From Planctomycetaceae bacterium (GTDB taxonomy: Bacteria; Planctomycetota; SZUA-567): 42,250 nucleotides of DNA. Shown in pieces: positions 17,143 to 26,462 of this stretch (its first letter is position 1; each line of letters starts with the position of its first letter). The notes below the pieces were generated by a model, which was not told the DNA's origin, searched no databases, and saw nothing but the letters and a program-made list of their open reading frames with translations. Made by a program: the position numbers and the translations under genes. The DNA is taken from assembly GCA_021201355.1 (NCBI GenBank), contig JAJQFC010000151.1, forward strand, positions 1 through 42,250, given 5' to 3'.

Positions 17143-19871
17143 TTCGCCCCATCTTTGTGAGATGTCCCTCCACCTTAGCGGTTAGTTCAGCCACCTCGTC
17201 GACGATCTGCGGTAAAGGCGTGGCATAGCGTTCGGCGAGTTGCCGAATTCGACTGGTCAATGTTTGCGACACGCGGTCCATCTCATACTGTACGCTGGCA
17301 GCCAAAGCGGGAAGCCACTTGTCATCCACCACCAATGTTTTGATCTCCTTGACATTGAGTGTCGGGTACTTTTCATAGACGAGTTTATCGAGTGCCGCGT
17401 CCATCTTCTTGACATTGGCCTTTAACTTGCTTTGCTCATCCAGCAGTTCGAGGTAGCGCACGCTTGCTTAGAGGTCCGTCAATTCCTCAGGCAACGACTT
17501 AGCCGTCAAGCGCTTGCGATACTGTGTTTCTACCTCGGCCAGCAATTTATCAGCTACCTTTTTCCTAGATTTCTGCTGTTGGTCCGCTTCGAGGTATTTC
17601 CGGAGAGTTTTCTGCTCAACCTTGTCGCCAGTCGTCGCCAGTCGGTCCTTGATGACTTTAAGCGTCAACTTGCCTTTGTTGTCCTTCAAAACTGAAATGT
17701 GATGATGGTCGGTGAGCGCGCGAAGCGCGGCCGCGCACTCCTCGGCTCCGGCTAGGAGAGCGCTGTACTTACCGCAGGCCTGTTTATCCTCGTCGTTCCA
17801 GAGACTGACGAGCGCTTGGGTATACGCCTCCTGGGCGTCGGCCTTGGACGAGACGTCCTTAAGTACGCCCTCCTCACCACCGTACTCTTCGCCCAGCTCG
17901 TCGAGCTGGGCGCCGACTGCATCGAGGTCAGCTTGGAGTGCATCAAGCGCTGCCTGTTCATTGGCGAAATATCTGGCGATGATGTATGGCTTCGGGATCA
18001 GGTCGCAAGCCCAGCCCTTATCTTGCATCTCACCTTTCTTTTTACCGCTCTTCGCCTCTTCCATCACTCGGTGGGGTTCGGCCACCCACCCGTCGGCAGC
18101 AATGAGGTAACAGTCGTCCTGCATGGTTTCAGCCCAGAAATCCATAAGGTGTTGGTATATATCATAGGCGTTGAGCAACGGCGCGTCACGGAAAGCACTT
18201 AACAGATCCTCGGCTACCGTGGCGATCAATTCCTTGGGATGTCCCTCCTTGTCAAAACCCTTGAGACGGGGCGTATTTCTGGCCTGCCACGTGTCGAAGA
18301 TGGCGGTGATTCTGGTTTTGAAAGCGGCGAACTCTTCGTGGTCGAGGATGGCGGCCTTAACCTTGGCGATCGGCAGGCGGAGCCGACTGTAACCGGGGCG
18401 GCCCGCACTCATAAAGAGAGCCTTGCGAATAGTCGGCAGAACCTGCCAATAGGCGGCTAGGGCGTCAAGGTCTCGGTCGGGAATGCCGCCACGCAAATGG
18501 CCGTCGATGTCTTGGATATCTTCAGGTTCGGTACTATCAATGTACCGTGGGAGATTGAGGTTGTAGTCGTTCCTGGGATCGGCTATTTCCTCGATAGGCA
18601 CCATACGGGCAAAACGTGGCACTTCGATTTGTTTATGAAAGGAATCGACGATGCGATGGATATCCTGCTCCCGGAGCCTATTTTTATTTCCATCCTTGAG
18701 GTAGCCCTTGGAGGCGTCGATCATGAAAATACCCTTGCGGGCATTGGCGTTTTCCTTGTCAAGCACAATGATGCAGGCTGGAATGCCTGTGCCGTAAAAC
18801 AAATTCGCGGGCAGGCCGATGATACCCTTGAGGTAGCCGGAGCGGACGAGTTTTTTTGCGAATGACTGCTTCGGCGTTGCCACGAAACAAAACGCCGTGG
18901 GGCAAGATGCACGCGGCTTTCCCATTGCTCTTCATGGAGCGGATAATATGCAGCAGATAGGCGTAATCACCCTGTTTGGCTGGCGGTTCACCCCAGATAA
19001 AGCGTTGGTACGGATCCTTGCTTGGCGTGAGGCCGGTGGACCAGGTCTTGTCGGAGAACGGAGGATTGGCAACCACAAAGTCGTAGGTGCGGAGCTGTTC
19101 GCCCTCCTTGAACTTCGGCGCGGCCAAGGTGTTGCCGTTCAGAATGTTTGCGGTTGGGAAGTCGTGCAGGATCATATTCATACGCGCCAGACCGGCGGTG
19201 GTTACGTCCTTTTCCTGACCCTCGAGCGTGATGTGTTTTCCCGCCTCGGCCGCCACCTTGAGCAACAACGAGCCGGAGCCGCAGGTGGGGTCGTAGGCGG
19301 TGGTGGCGGCAACCGTGTTCTTGGGCGAGATGCCGATAACCTTGGCGATGACACGGCTGACCTCGGCGGGCGTGTAAAACTGCCCCTTGCTTTTGCCGCT
19401 TTCGGTGGCGAAGTGCTGCATCAGATATTCATACGCGTCGCCAAGGATATCGTCGTGATCCGCCCGATTCTTGGAAAAATCCAATTCGGGCTTTTGAAAG
19501 ATGCTGATAAGGTTGGTCAGGCGATCCACCATCGCCTTGCCCTCGCCGAGTTTATTGGGGTCGTTGAAGTCGGGGAAATCGCTACGTGCCAGACGAGAAT
19601 TATGGTCAATGAGCGGCTGGATAACCTGTGTGTTGATTTTGTCGCCAATGTCGCTTTTGCCTTTGAGCTCGACCATATCCGCGAAACTTGCGCCCTGGGG
19701 TATAGTGACGGGCGGGGCGTAGTTGTCTGAATTGGCATATTTGTCGGAGATGTACTTTATAAACAGCATGAATAAGACGTAATCCTTGTACTGGCTGGCA
19801 TCCATGCCGCCGCGCAGTTCATCACAGCTTTGCCAAAGAGACGTATAGAGCTGCGATTTCTTTAGTGCCAT
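17120..19871 (-). pseudogene. hsdM: Type I DNA methylase subunit, broken by a frameshift and an in-frame stop
   Basis: Three pieces of one HsdM are readable: 19871-18759 (N-terminal, with catalytic DPTCGSGSLL and NPPF), 18925-17468 (middle) and 17461-17120 (C-terminal, with IKTLVVDDKWL). The first junction is a run of seven A in the coding strand (18851-18857 as T): six A would restore RKKLVRSGYLKG. The second is a TAA at 17470-17468 in the same frame, after LPEELTDL; homologues as I know them read through here. Joined, the protein would have about 916 residues. It would methylate the target adenine with HsdS. Two independent lesions suggest real decay, but error or transcript slippage at the A run cannot be excluded for the first. 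Confidence 0.85.
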
Positions 19872-19946
19872 TGCTTAATTATCCTAATGAAATGCGGAAA
19901 TTTTCGCGTTCCGTCAGCCTGACCATGCTCCAATCGCAGTAAGCAT

Positions 19947-20627
19947 TTACCGACAGCTACATGGTCTACCCGCTGTTTTCGAAGGCGGCAGGCAGCATTG
20001 CCGATTCGCCATTAATGCATGCGACTCATTACACTGGATGCCTCTCGGTTGTGTGGCGATAAAACTCTGCCAAAACGAGATGATTTCCGGCGGGAAATTT
20101 GATCTATGACCAATGCCCACCGCCAATGCTTCGCGTAGCGCTCGTGGCAATTCAACCGCGTCGGTGGTACCGAAATAAACGAACTCCGACGCTATAAGGA
20201 CACGCTTGCTAATGCGCAAGTCATGTTCTTTTGTTTTGGGATTCTCCACGTCGATGAAGCGCTTATATGAGATTGATGACTGACGCTCGTCTCGCATTGA
20301 GTGCCAGGAGCGATGTTGCCGAAACGACCCGTCCGGCATCGGTTCATAGATGTTGTCTCCTCGGGAACCAAGATCGCTTTTGAAATCGGGACGCTTGCGG
20401 GCAAAGCGCGTATCAAGCCAGTACTCGTTCATAAGCATCGTTTCCTGAATTTTCATCGCAAATATCAGTTGGTGCCCGCGTGGCTTTGGCGTAAGACCGA
20501 CGACCCAGTCACCCTCTGACGCGGTCTTTCGGATTCGCGGTTTACAGCAAGCCAAAGTGCAAAACCCATGATAAGGGTTGGGCGCGAACCCAGTGTCGGA
20601 GACAACGATATATGAATACAGCTTCAT
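19947..20627 (-). CDS. Nucleotide modification-associated domain 2 (Nmad2) protein
   Basis: 226 residues. The start MKLYSYIVVSDTGFAPNPYH and later CTLACCKPRIR, GDWVVG, RGDNIYEP and FVYFGT match the Nmad2 family, predicted from gene neighbourhoods to act on or sense modified nucleotides. No biochemical role is established that I know of. The start has AGGA seven bases upstream and lies eight bases after mrr, so it belongs to the same leftward operon as mrr and hsdMSR. The last ~25 residues are Cys/Pro-rich and unlike the family; the reading frame may have been extended by mutation. Confidence 0.75.
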   Translation of the reverse strand: MKLYSYIVVSDTGFAPNPYHGFCTLACCKPRIRKTASEGDWVVGLTPKPRGHQLIFAMKIQETMLMNEYWLDTRFARKRPDFKSDLGSRGDNIYEPMPDGSFRQHRSWHSMRDERQSSISYKRFIDVENPKTKEHDLRISKRVLIASEFVYFGTTDAVELPRALREALAVGIGHRSNFPPEIISFWQSFIATQPRGIQCNESHALMANRQCCLPPSKTAGRPCSCR

Positions 20628-20635
20628 CGCGAATC

Positions 20636-21579
20636 CTAACGCTCTCCTAAACTCTCAAAGAAATCCTCGTCCATATTTTTTAGGACATACGTTTTATCGG
20701 GGTTGGCCTGAATGCCTATGTCGTGATCAATCATGAGATCGCCAAGTCTCCCTCTGTCGACCAGTGCGATATGATACGGCGAAGCATGAGCAATAACTTC
20801 CACCGATGGAGTGAAAAAACTGGTAGTCACAAAAACACCTTTCTGGGCTTTTTTGACCGCGAGCGCTCCGACAAATGCGTTCATGGTTCCGGGATCAATT
20901 TGGTGATCCGGCTGGTATCTTTTGGCCTGCAAGTAAACGCGTTCCAATTCCAGGCGATCCTGGTATACAATTCCGTCCACGCCACCGTCACCAGGTCCGC
21001 CTGTATGCTTGACGCTTCCCCAGTCACCGCAATATCCCAACCCTTTAATCAATTCAATAATCAGGTGCTCGAACTCCTTTGAAGAAAGCTCGTCAACCCT
21101 CTTGAGAAGTTGGTCTTTCAAGGCGTTACGCAGTAACCCATATGCCCGCTCCAAAGTTTCTTCCGGACCCTCCTCCACTGCGTCTTCAATGATGTCGCTC
21201 TCACCGATCCCGTCGGATGGGATCGTTCCTTCCCGCTTGTTTTGGTGAAATGCGGCAAACTCAGGAGATTCTTCCCGTAAAACCTTGGCGGTAATTTTTC
21301 AAATCCTCGACTCAGGAGATCCTGCCCTTTTTGAGTAATGGAATACACTCCCCGGACTTTGTTTTCAAGCATGCCGGCTCTTGCCAGGTAATACAGTGCC
21401 CACGACAGGCGGCTGGCGACGACGGTCCGCTTTCCACTTGGGAGAGGAGTGTCGCGCTCTTCTTCGGTAAGGCCAAACTCGTCGGAAATGGCGTCCAAAG
21501 AGTCCTTGGTCCTGACATCGCGGCTGGAAGCCAAGCGCAAGACAGGCAACAGGAAGCTCTGAAAGTCGGGGATGCCCAT
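20636..21579 (-). pseudogene. mrr: Mrr-type restriction endonuclease, frameshifted
   Basis: An N-terminal winged-helix part (start 21579, RBS GGAG) and a C-terminal nuclease part (to 20636) lie in different frames. The nuclease has the Mrr signature FEHLIIELIKGLGY, GGPGDGGVDGI and YLQAKRY (D...QxK site). After LLSRGFE the other frame continues KITAKVLREESPEFAAF, exactly what Mrr has at this point. Adding one A to the run of five A near 21295 restores an unbroken ~314-residue protein. Mrr enzymes cut methylated DNA. It is the first gene of the defence operon. Whether it is truly inactive depends on this one base. Confidence 0.82.
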
Positions 21580-21651
21580 TATTTCTCCAATTTATTTAAT
21601 AATAAGCCGTTACCGCTATAGCCCACACGAAAAAATCATGGGGAATTACGT

Positions 21652-21657
21652 TATAAT
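21652..21657 (+). promoter_or_regulatory. Possible -10 element for the rightward operon
   Basis: TATAAT at 21652-21657, in the AT-rich 190-base gap between divergent operons, lies 112 bases before the first rightward gene. I see no good -35 at 16-18 bases, so the element is tentative. Confidence 0.3.
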
Positions 21658-21768
21658 CCTTTGGAAGGTAATTAGGCGTCTCGAACGAAAAACTATACAA
21701 CAAAAGACCATTTTCGGGAAGTTCTGATGTCAAATGTCGTGTAACTTCGCTGTTATGAAAGGAGTGCT

Positions 21769-22161
21769 ATGTCTACCACTTCACCCGCTCCAATCTTGCC
21801 CTGCAACCCTAATCGAGCAAAATACCTGTCATTTCTTAAAATGCAGCCCCGTAGCTATGCTCCCTGGCTGGAACCCATTTCCGAGAACCAAATCAACATG
21901 TACTTTGAGCGGCAGATTTTGCCCGAGCTGTCTGCCATGTTGGAAGGTGCCTTCAGTGACCTCCCGGATTTCGACCGGGAGGAGGCCGTACAAGACGCAA
22001 CCTGCCAGGCGCTGGAAGCCTTCCGCGTGTTGAGACTGCACGAAAACATCCGCAAGAACACCGCTCTTGACGAGACCGCTCTCGTCCTTGCCAAATTCGC
22101 CAGCAGTCAGTATATGGCCGGCGTCCGCTTCGCCAATCCCCGCTCCGACTCTCGCCTGTAA
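21769..22161 (+). CDS. Small sigma-factor-like hypothetical protein
   Basis: 130 residues, start preceded by GAAAGGAG. The helical segment DFDREEAVQDATCQALEAFR followed by TALVLAKFASSQYMAGVRF resembles sigma-70 region 2-like proteins found on accessory elements of planctomycetes and relatives. No region 4 HTH is present, so a complete sigma factor is not supported. It is the first gene of a long rightward series reaching about 28.9 kb and might regulate it; that is inference. Confidence 0.5.
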   Translation: MSTTSPAPILPCNPNRAKYLSFLKMQPRSYAPWLEPISENQINMYFERQILPELSAMLEGAFSDLPDFDREEAVQDATCQALEAFRVLRLHENIRKNTALDETALVLAKFASSQYMAGVRFANPRSDSRL

Positions 22162-22253
22162 TCCATCCTTTACGTTCTTCATATCAAATAAGTGTTCGAC
22201 GAACCAGCACCGCAGAGCGGCGTCTGGCTTTTCATGTTTCCAGGAGACTCATC

Positions 22254-22790
22254 ATGTCCAAACTGTCCGCAACCCTGTCCAAGAAGGTGCCAATACCCGG
22301 TCTGGAGTACAGCTCGCAGCAGTTCTCGTGTGGTCTTGAGATGGAGCTTTCGGGAGAACAGACGCAGGATACCATCCGCCAGAATATCCACAAAATGTAC
22401 TTACTTCTCCATCAGGCCATCGACAGGGAGATCCAGCTCGCCGTCGATAATCCGCCCATGTTTATGAACACGCTACAGAGCGCATCCCGCTGCAGCTCCC
22501 AGCCTGACGCAAGCCGCTGGCGCGGGCGCTCCTATGGCGACAACCGCCAGACCCGCTGGAGCAAACCCGGCGGAGGTTCCAGGTGCGGTACCGGTCGGCA
22601 GACCACCGGCAGGGCCACCCAGGCCCAGGTCAAAGCCATCTTCGCAATTGCCAAGGAAAACGGCATGGAGCGGAGAGACGTGGTGGAAATGCTGGAAGAG
22701 CGTTTCAACGTTGTCCAGCCCGACGATCTCAGTGTTAAGCAAGCCAGCAAACTCATCGAGGCTCTGAAGGAGGACGGCGGCCGAGATTAG
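22254..22790 (+). CDS. Hypothetical protein with C-terminal helical DNA-metabolism-type domain
   Basis: 178 residues, with GGAG upstream. Residues 1-75 are a folded unit with HKMYLLLHQAIDREIQ. Residues about 80-118 form a low-complexity Arg/Gly/Ser linker. The C-terminus (RATQAQVKAIFAIAKENG ... PDDLSVKQASKLIEALK) is a short helical module that I associate with phage and plasmid proteins in single-strand annealing or recombination loci. The function is not assigned. Neighbours on both sides are on the same strand. Confidence 0.6.
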   Translation: MSKLSATLSKKVPIPGLEYSSQQFSCGLEMELSGEQTQDTIRQNIHKMYLLLHQAIDREIQLAVDNPPMFMNTLQSASRCSSQPDASRWRGRSYGDNRQTRWSKPGGGSRCGTGRQTTGRATQAQVKAIFAIAKENGMERRDVVEMLEERFNVVQPDDLSVKQASKLIEALKEDGGRD

Positions 22791-22844
22791 CCGCATGCGC
22801 TTTTGTCTCATATCAAACCATATCCACGCACATAGGAGAGGACC

Positions 22845-23567
22845 ATGAGCGTCAAGAAAACGGCAAAAAAAGCCATGACTACGGGCACGCCTGTCACAAC
22901 CGAAAACAATGGTCAGGCCGGCTACCTCGGCAAACTGACGCTGCTCCACCGGGATCACGAGCTTCCCATCCGTGTCCTAAACTCCTGCCAGATCAGGCGC
23001 AAGAATGCGGATCCCGCCACGGTGGCCAAGTATGCGGAGCTGCTTCAGGAGTCGGAGCCGCCTAACATCATTGTTGTTGTGGACGGCTCTGGCCGGCACT
23101 ACATAGCGGATGGTCATAACCGGACTGCGGCTGCTCTCAGCGCCGGACGGTCTGTTATCAAGGCCGAGGTATACGCTGGCACCTCCGCCGATGCCAAGAT
23201 CATCGGCCTTCAGGCAAATCAACATGGCTTGCCGCTCAGCCTTGCCGAGAGGAAAGCCGCCTTGGACGAACTGCTGGACGCGGACGGCCACGACTTCACC
23301 GATAGCGATCTGGCTCGGATGACTGGCCTCGAACGGCATACGGTCGAGCGTCGCCGCCGTGAGCGCCAGTCCGGCGACTTCATCGTCGCCGCCGGCAAGA
23401 TGCGCCGCGTCAAGACCCAGGAAGAACTTGTCGCCCAGGCGGCCACGGTTTTCGTCAACCAGGTGGAGAAGTACGGTCTGGATGTCGTGGTGAAGGCGAT
23501 GGAGTTGCTGCCGTCTCATCTCAAAGAAGACGCCTTGCGTCATATCTCTGGGAGTCAGGCTCAGTAG
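22845..23567 (+). CDS. ParB-like (ParB/Srx fold) HTH protein
   Basis: 240 residues, AGGAG upstream. The ParB N-domain is clear: VLNSCQIRRKNADPATVAKY, then HYIADGHNRTAAALSAG (the ADGHNR box), and a helical part SLAERKAALDELL with an HTH-like SDLARMTGLERHTVERRRR. Such stand-alone ParB-fold proteins in mobile elements serve as DNA-binding regulators or CTP-dependent clamps. It differs strongly from the ParB-like protein at 8371-9438. No ParA is near. Confidence 0.75.
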   Translation: MSVKKTAKKAMTTGTPVTTENNGQAGYLGKLTLLHRDHELPIRVLNSCQIRRKNADPATVAKYAELLQESEPPNIIVVVDGSGRHYIADGHNRTAAALSAGRSVIKAEVYAGTSADAKIIGLQANQHGLPLSLAERKAALDELLDADGHDFTDSDLARMTGLERHTVERRRRERQSGDFIVAAGKMRRVKTQEELVAQAATVFVNQVEKYGLDVVVKAMELLPSHLKEDALRHISGSQAQ

Positions 23568-23605
23568 CTCAAAACGGAAAAAGGCGACGAAAAGGAATAT
23601 TAATT

Positions 23606-24511
23606 ATGACAACCATTCATAATCCGCAAAACCTCCAGAACACACCTCTCATGACCTTACCCACACCTGAGAGGACGCCGCACAAGAGCGGCCATCAAGA
23701 CCAGCCGCACATCTCGGCGTCCCAGCTCAGGAGCTACTCCGGCTGCCCGCTAGCCTGGCGCCTGTCCCGAACTCACCGTCCGGAACATGTGTCGGCGGCG
23801 CTGATCTTCGGTTCCGCCTTCCATGCGGCTGCGGAAAAGCTCTACCAACTGCGTCTTGAGGGCAAGACGGCCACGCATCAGGAACTCATGGACGCATACG
23901 AGGCCGTTTGGAACAAGCATCTCAACGCCACGGACGGCCAAGAGCCCATCCCAATTCGATTCGCCGCCAAAAGTGATGTGCTGACGCTGCACCAAACCGC
24001 CTCCAGGATGCTGGAGGCTTTTTTGATCCATGCCGAGCAGAACATGGGCGAGGTCATCGCGGTGGAGGAGCCGTTCGAGATCGAGTTGGCGCCTGACCTG
24101 CCTATTCTCAAGGGCCGGATCGATCTCATCGAGATAAGAACCGGGACCTCCGGCAACCGGTATCTGCATCTCAGCGACTTCAAGACGGCGGCCAAGCGCA
24201 TGGATAAGAACGACGTGGACAGGGATCAGCTCCATCTCTACGCCATTGCGGCACGCAAGACCGGTCTTCTTGACCAGATTGGTCTGCCGCTGGTCTTGCG
24301 GGTGGACGCCGTTCTCAAAACCAAGGCAGCCGAAATCGTTCCCATCACCATATCCCCCGACAAAGCGGGTGAGGCGCGGGTCGTGGCCAAAGCTCGCCAG
24401 ATATGGAAGAGTATGGCTGCGGGTATCTGCTTTCCTTCCGCGTCCTGGCGCTGCGGCGATTGCGGCTACCGCAAGCAGTGCGGCCAGTGGCCGGAGATTC
24501 CCGGCATCTAA
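23606..24511 (+). CDS. RecB/Cas4-family PD-(D/E)XK nuclease
   Basis: 301 residues. It starts with the family signature ISASQLRSYSGCPLAWRL, followed by FGSAFHAAAEKLY. The nuclease core is GRIDLIE ... LHLSDFKTA (D...DxK). The C-terminal RCGDCGYRKQCGQWP with the N-terminal Cys (about residue 48) gives the four cysteines of an iron-sulfur cluster as in AddB and Cas4. It would be a DNA exonuclease or end-processing nuclease. Start ATG has AAGGA upstream. With the flanking ParB-like and annealing-type genes, it suggests a replication/recombination module. Confidence 0.85.
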   Translation: MTTIHNPQNLQNTPLMTLPTPERTPHKSGHQDQPHISASQLRSYSGCPLAWRLSRTHRPEHVSAALIFGSAFHAAAEKLYQLRLEGKTATHQELMDAYEAVWNKHLNATDGQEPIPIRFAAKSDVLTLHQTASRMLEAFLIHAEQNMGEVIAVEEPFEIELAPDLPILKGRIDLIEIRTGTSGNRYLHLSDFKTAAKRMDKNDVDRDQLHLYAIAARKTGLLDQIGLPLVLRVDAVLKTKAAEIVPITISPDKAGEARVVAKARQIWKSMAAGICFPSASWRCGDCGYRKQCGQWPEIPGI

Positions 24512-24529
24512 ACCCTCTTGGAGAAAACC

Positions 24530-25261
24530 ATGCCGAATCATGTGCGGAACATACTTCAGTTCAGTGGGGCAGAAGATGATATTACCCGACTGTTCGATCA
24601 TATCCGAAGCGAAGACTCCACCTTCGATTTCAACACGCTCATCCCCATGCCCAAGACCTTGGACATCGAAAGTGGTTCCCGTACCACGCTCGGAATGGAA
24701 GCTGCGGAGTATCGTGCCACGGGGGCTATTTCCCGAGGGTTCTCCTGCCTTCGGAATGAGCATCAACGGACCTGGCCATCCCTGACTCTTGACCAGTGTA
24801 TCGACCGCCTAGTCGAACTCGGCTTCTGTGACCTGAACTTGGGAGAGGTGGCGTTGGACAACATTCGGGATCATGGCGCCGCCACCTGGTACGAATGGTG
24901 CTGCAACAACTGGGGAACGAAGTGGAACGCTTATTCCATCGAGACGGGGGACGACACCATCACCTTTGAGACGGCCTGGAACGCCCCTGTGCCGGTTATC
25001 GACAAACTGGCTGCCCTGTTCCCATCAGTGCAAATAACGCATCATTGGGCCGACGAGGACATGGGGAGCAATTGCGGGCACGCCGTCTATCAGAACGGCG
25101 AGAAGAACAAGACTCCTATCATTGACCATACCAGCGAAGCCTACGAGAAATACGTATTCTGCTGGGGAGAGTCGGCCTGCGTGGAACAGGATGCGAACGG
25201 CCTCTGGCGGAGCAAGGATTGCGAAAACTGCGACGGATGTGGGTACGGTGGGCAACGGTAA
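24530..25261 (+). CDS. Api92/DUF1281-like ferredoxin-fold protein
   Basis: 243 residues from ATG 24530 (GGAG seven bases upstream); a TTG twelve bases earlier is less likely. It opens MPNHVRNILQFSG, continues NTLIPMPKTL and has ATWYEWCCNNWGTKWNA, all typical of the Api92-like family found on plasmids and prophages. Its function is unknown to me. The C-terminus carries a Cys cluster (DCENCDGCGYGG) that may bind metal. The 110-base gap after it contains a short GC-rich inverted segment but no gene. Confidence 0.75.
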   Translation: MPNHVRNILQFSGAEDDITRLFDHIRSEDSTFDFNTLIPMPKTLDIESGSRTTLGMEAAEYRATGAISRGFSCLRNEHQRTWPSLTLDQCIDRLVELGFCDLNLGEVALDNIRDHGAATWYEWCCNNWGTKWNAYSIETGDDTITFETAWNAPVPVIDKLAALFPSVQITHHWADEDMGSNCGHAVYQNGEKNKTPIIDHTSEAYEKYVFCWGESACVEQDANGLWRSKDCENCDGCGYGGQR

Positions 25262-25372
25262 AGCCCCCGCCATTGAATATTTCCGAACGCCCCGGCCGCA
25301 CGGCTGGGGCGATTCTTTGACTTTATACCCCATGCCAATCAACGCCAAACATGGCACTTCGAAAGGACTCCC

Positions 25373-26449
25373 ATGCACCATAATAGCATTTTCTGCGGCA
25401 TCTGCGGCAAGGCCGACCCGGTCAGCCTTATCCAGCATATCCGTGACGAGCACAGTCTCACACCCGAGGAATACCAGACCAAGTGCCCGAACGCACCCCT
25501 TTTGACCGAGGAGTTCGGCAGATTCATTAAACAGCACCGTGTCCATGTGGACAATGACGAGGTCCGAGCCAAACACGAACTTTTCGGAATCAGGATCTCC
25601 CGCCCGATCCGGCTGAGCGACCACGTTCCGGATATGGATGACAAATTCACCTTCGACCAGGAAGTGGGTAAGGCCGTCCTGTCGTCACTTCTCGACAACG
25701 ACCGAATCCTCCTGGTCGGCCCCACTGGGTCGGGCAAATCCTCACTCATTGGCCAGATCGCAGCCCGGTTGGACTGGCCGCTCCGTCGCATCAATCTCCA
25801 CGGCGAGACCGGTGTCAGCGACTTTCTCGGCCAGCACAAGGCCAAGAACGGCGAAGTCTACTTCCAGTACGGCATCCTGCCCACGGCCATGCGGGAGGGC
25901 CAGATCCTCGTCTTGGAAGAGGTAGACGCGGCCACACCGGAGATCCTCTTCGTCCTCCAAGGGGTCTTGGAGGAGAACGGCAGCCTGACCTTAGCCGAAA
26001 ACGGCGGCGAGATCATCCGCCCCCACCCAGACTTTCGCCTGGTCGCCACCGCCAACACGTTGGGCCTCGGCGATGAGACGTCCCTGTACACCGGCACGTC
26101 TGTTCTCAACGCCAGCCATCTCGACCGCTGGACCACAGTTTTCCAGATCGATTACCTGGACGAGAGCCGGGAGATCGCCGTCATCCGGGACAAGGCGCCG
26201 GAACTGGAACCCGCCCTCGCCAGCAGCATGGTGGCGCTGGCGGTCGCGGTCAGAAAAGCGGTGGAGCAAGAAGAGCTGTTCGTCACCTTCTCGACGCGGC
26301 GTCTTATCGCATTTGCCAGGAAGACGGCCACTCTCGGCCTGCAAAAGGCGCTGGAGGTTACCATCCTCAACAAGCTCCCCCGAAACGAACGCGCCGTGGT
26401 GACGGAGCTGGCCCAGCGCTTCATCCCCGGCCTTGAGAAGATTGCCTGA
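25373..26449 (+). CDS. CobS/MoxR-like AAA+ ATPase with N-terminal zinc finger
   Basis: 358 residues. Residues 8-27 form a C2H2-type finger (CGIC...HIRDEH). The AAA+ core has Walker A GPTGSGKSS (about residue 115), Walker B ILVLEEVDAA (about 182) and sensor-1 ATAN. The sequence resembles CobS, the AAA+ subunit of cobaltochelatase, more than generic MoxR. AAA+ proteins of this clade remodel a partner with a VWA domain. The next gene, starting 14 bases on, encodes just such a partner. There is no cobalamin gene around, so a chelatase role is unlikely; a DNA- or protein-remodelling pair is inferred. Start has AAAGGA upstream. Confidence 0.85.
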   Translation: MHHNSIFCGICGKADPVSLIQHIRDEHSLTPEEYQTKCPNAPLLTEEFGRFIKQHRVHVDNDEVRAKHELFGIRISRPIRLSDHVPDMDDKFTFDQEVGKAVLSSLLDNDRILLVGPTGSGKSSLIGQIAARLDWPLRRINLHGETGVSDFLGQHKAKNGEVYFQYGILPTAMREGQILVLEEVDAATPEILFVLQGVLEENGSLTLAENGGEIIRPHPDFRLVATANTLGLGDETSLYTGTSVLNASHLDRWTTVFQIDYLDESREIAVIRDKAPELEPALASSMVALAVAVRKAVEQEELFVTFSTRRLIAFARKTATLGLQKALEVTILNKLPRNERAVVTELAQRFIPGLEKIA

Positions 26450-26462
26450 AGGGAGCGCAGCT

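Noticed and set aside
18851-18857. Programmed ribosomal frameshift in hsdM
   Set aside because: The change needed is +1 with no shift-prone stop or stimulatory structure seen, and a second, independent stop follows in the same gene; mutation or error is simpler.
18897-19730. Plus-strand open frame opposite hsdM
   Set aside because: It is the shadow of the conserved methylase N-terminal part and has no recognisable domain.
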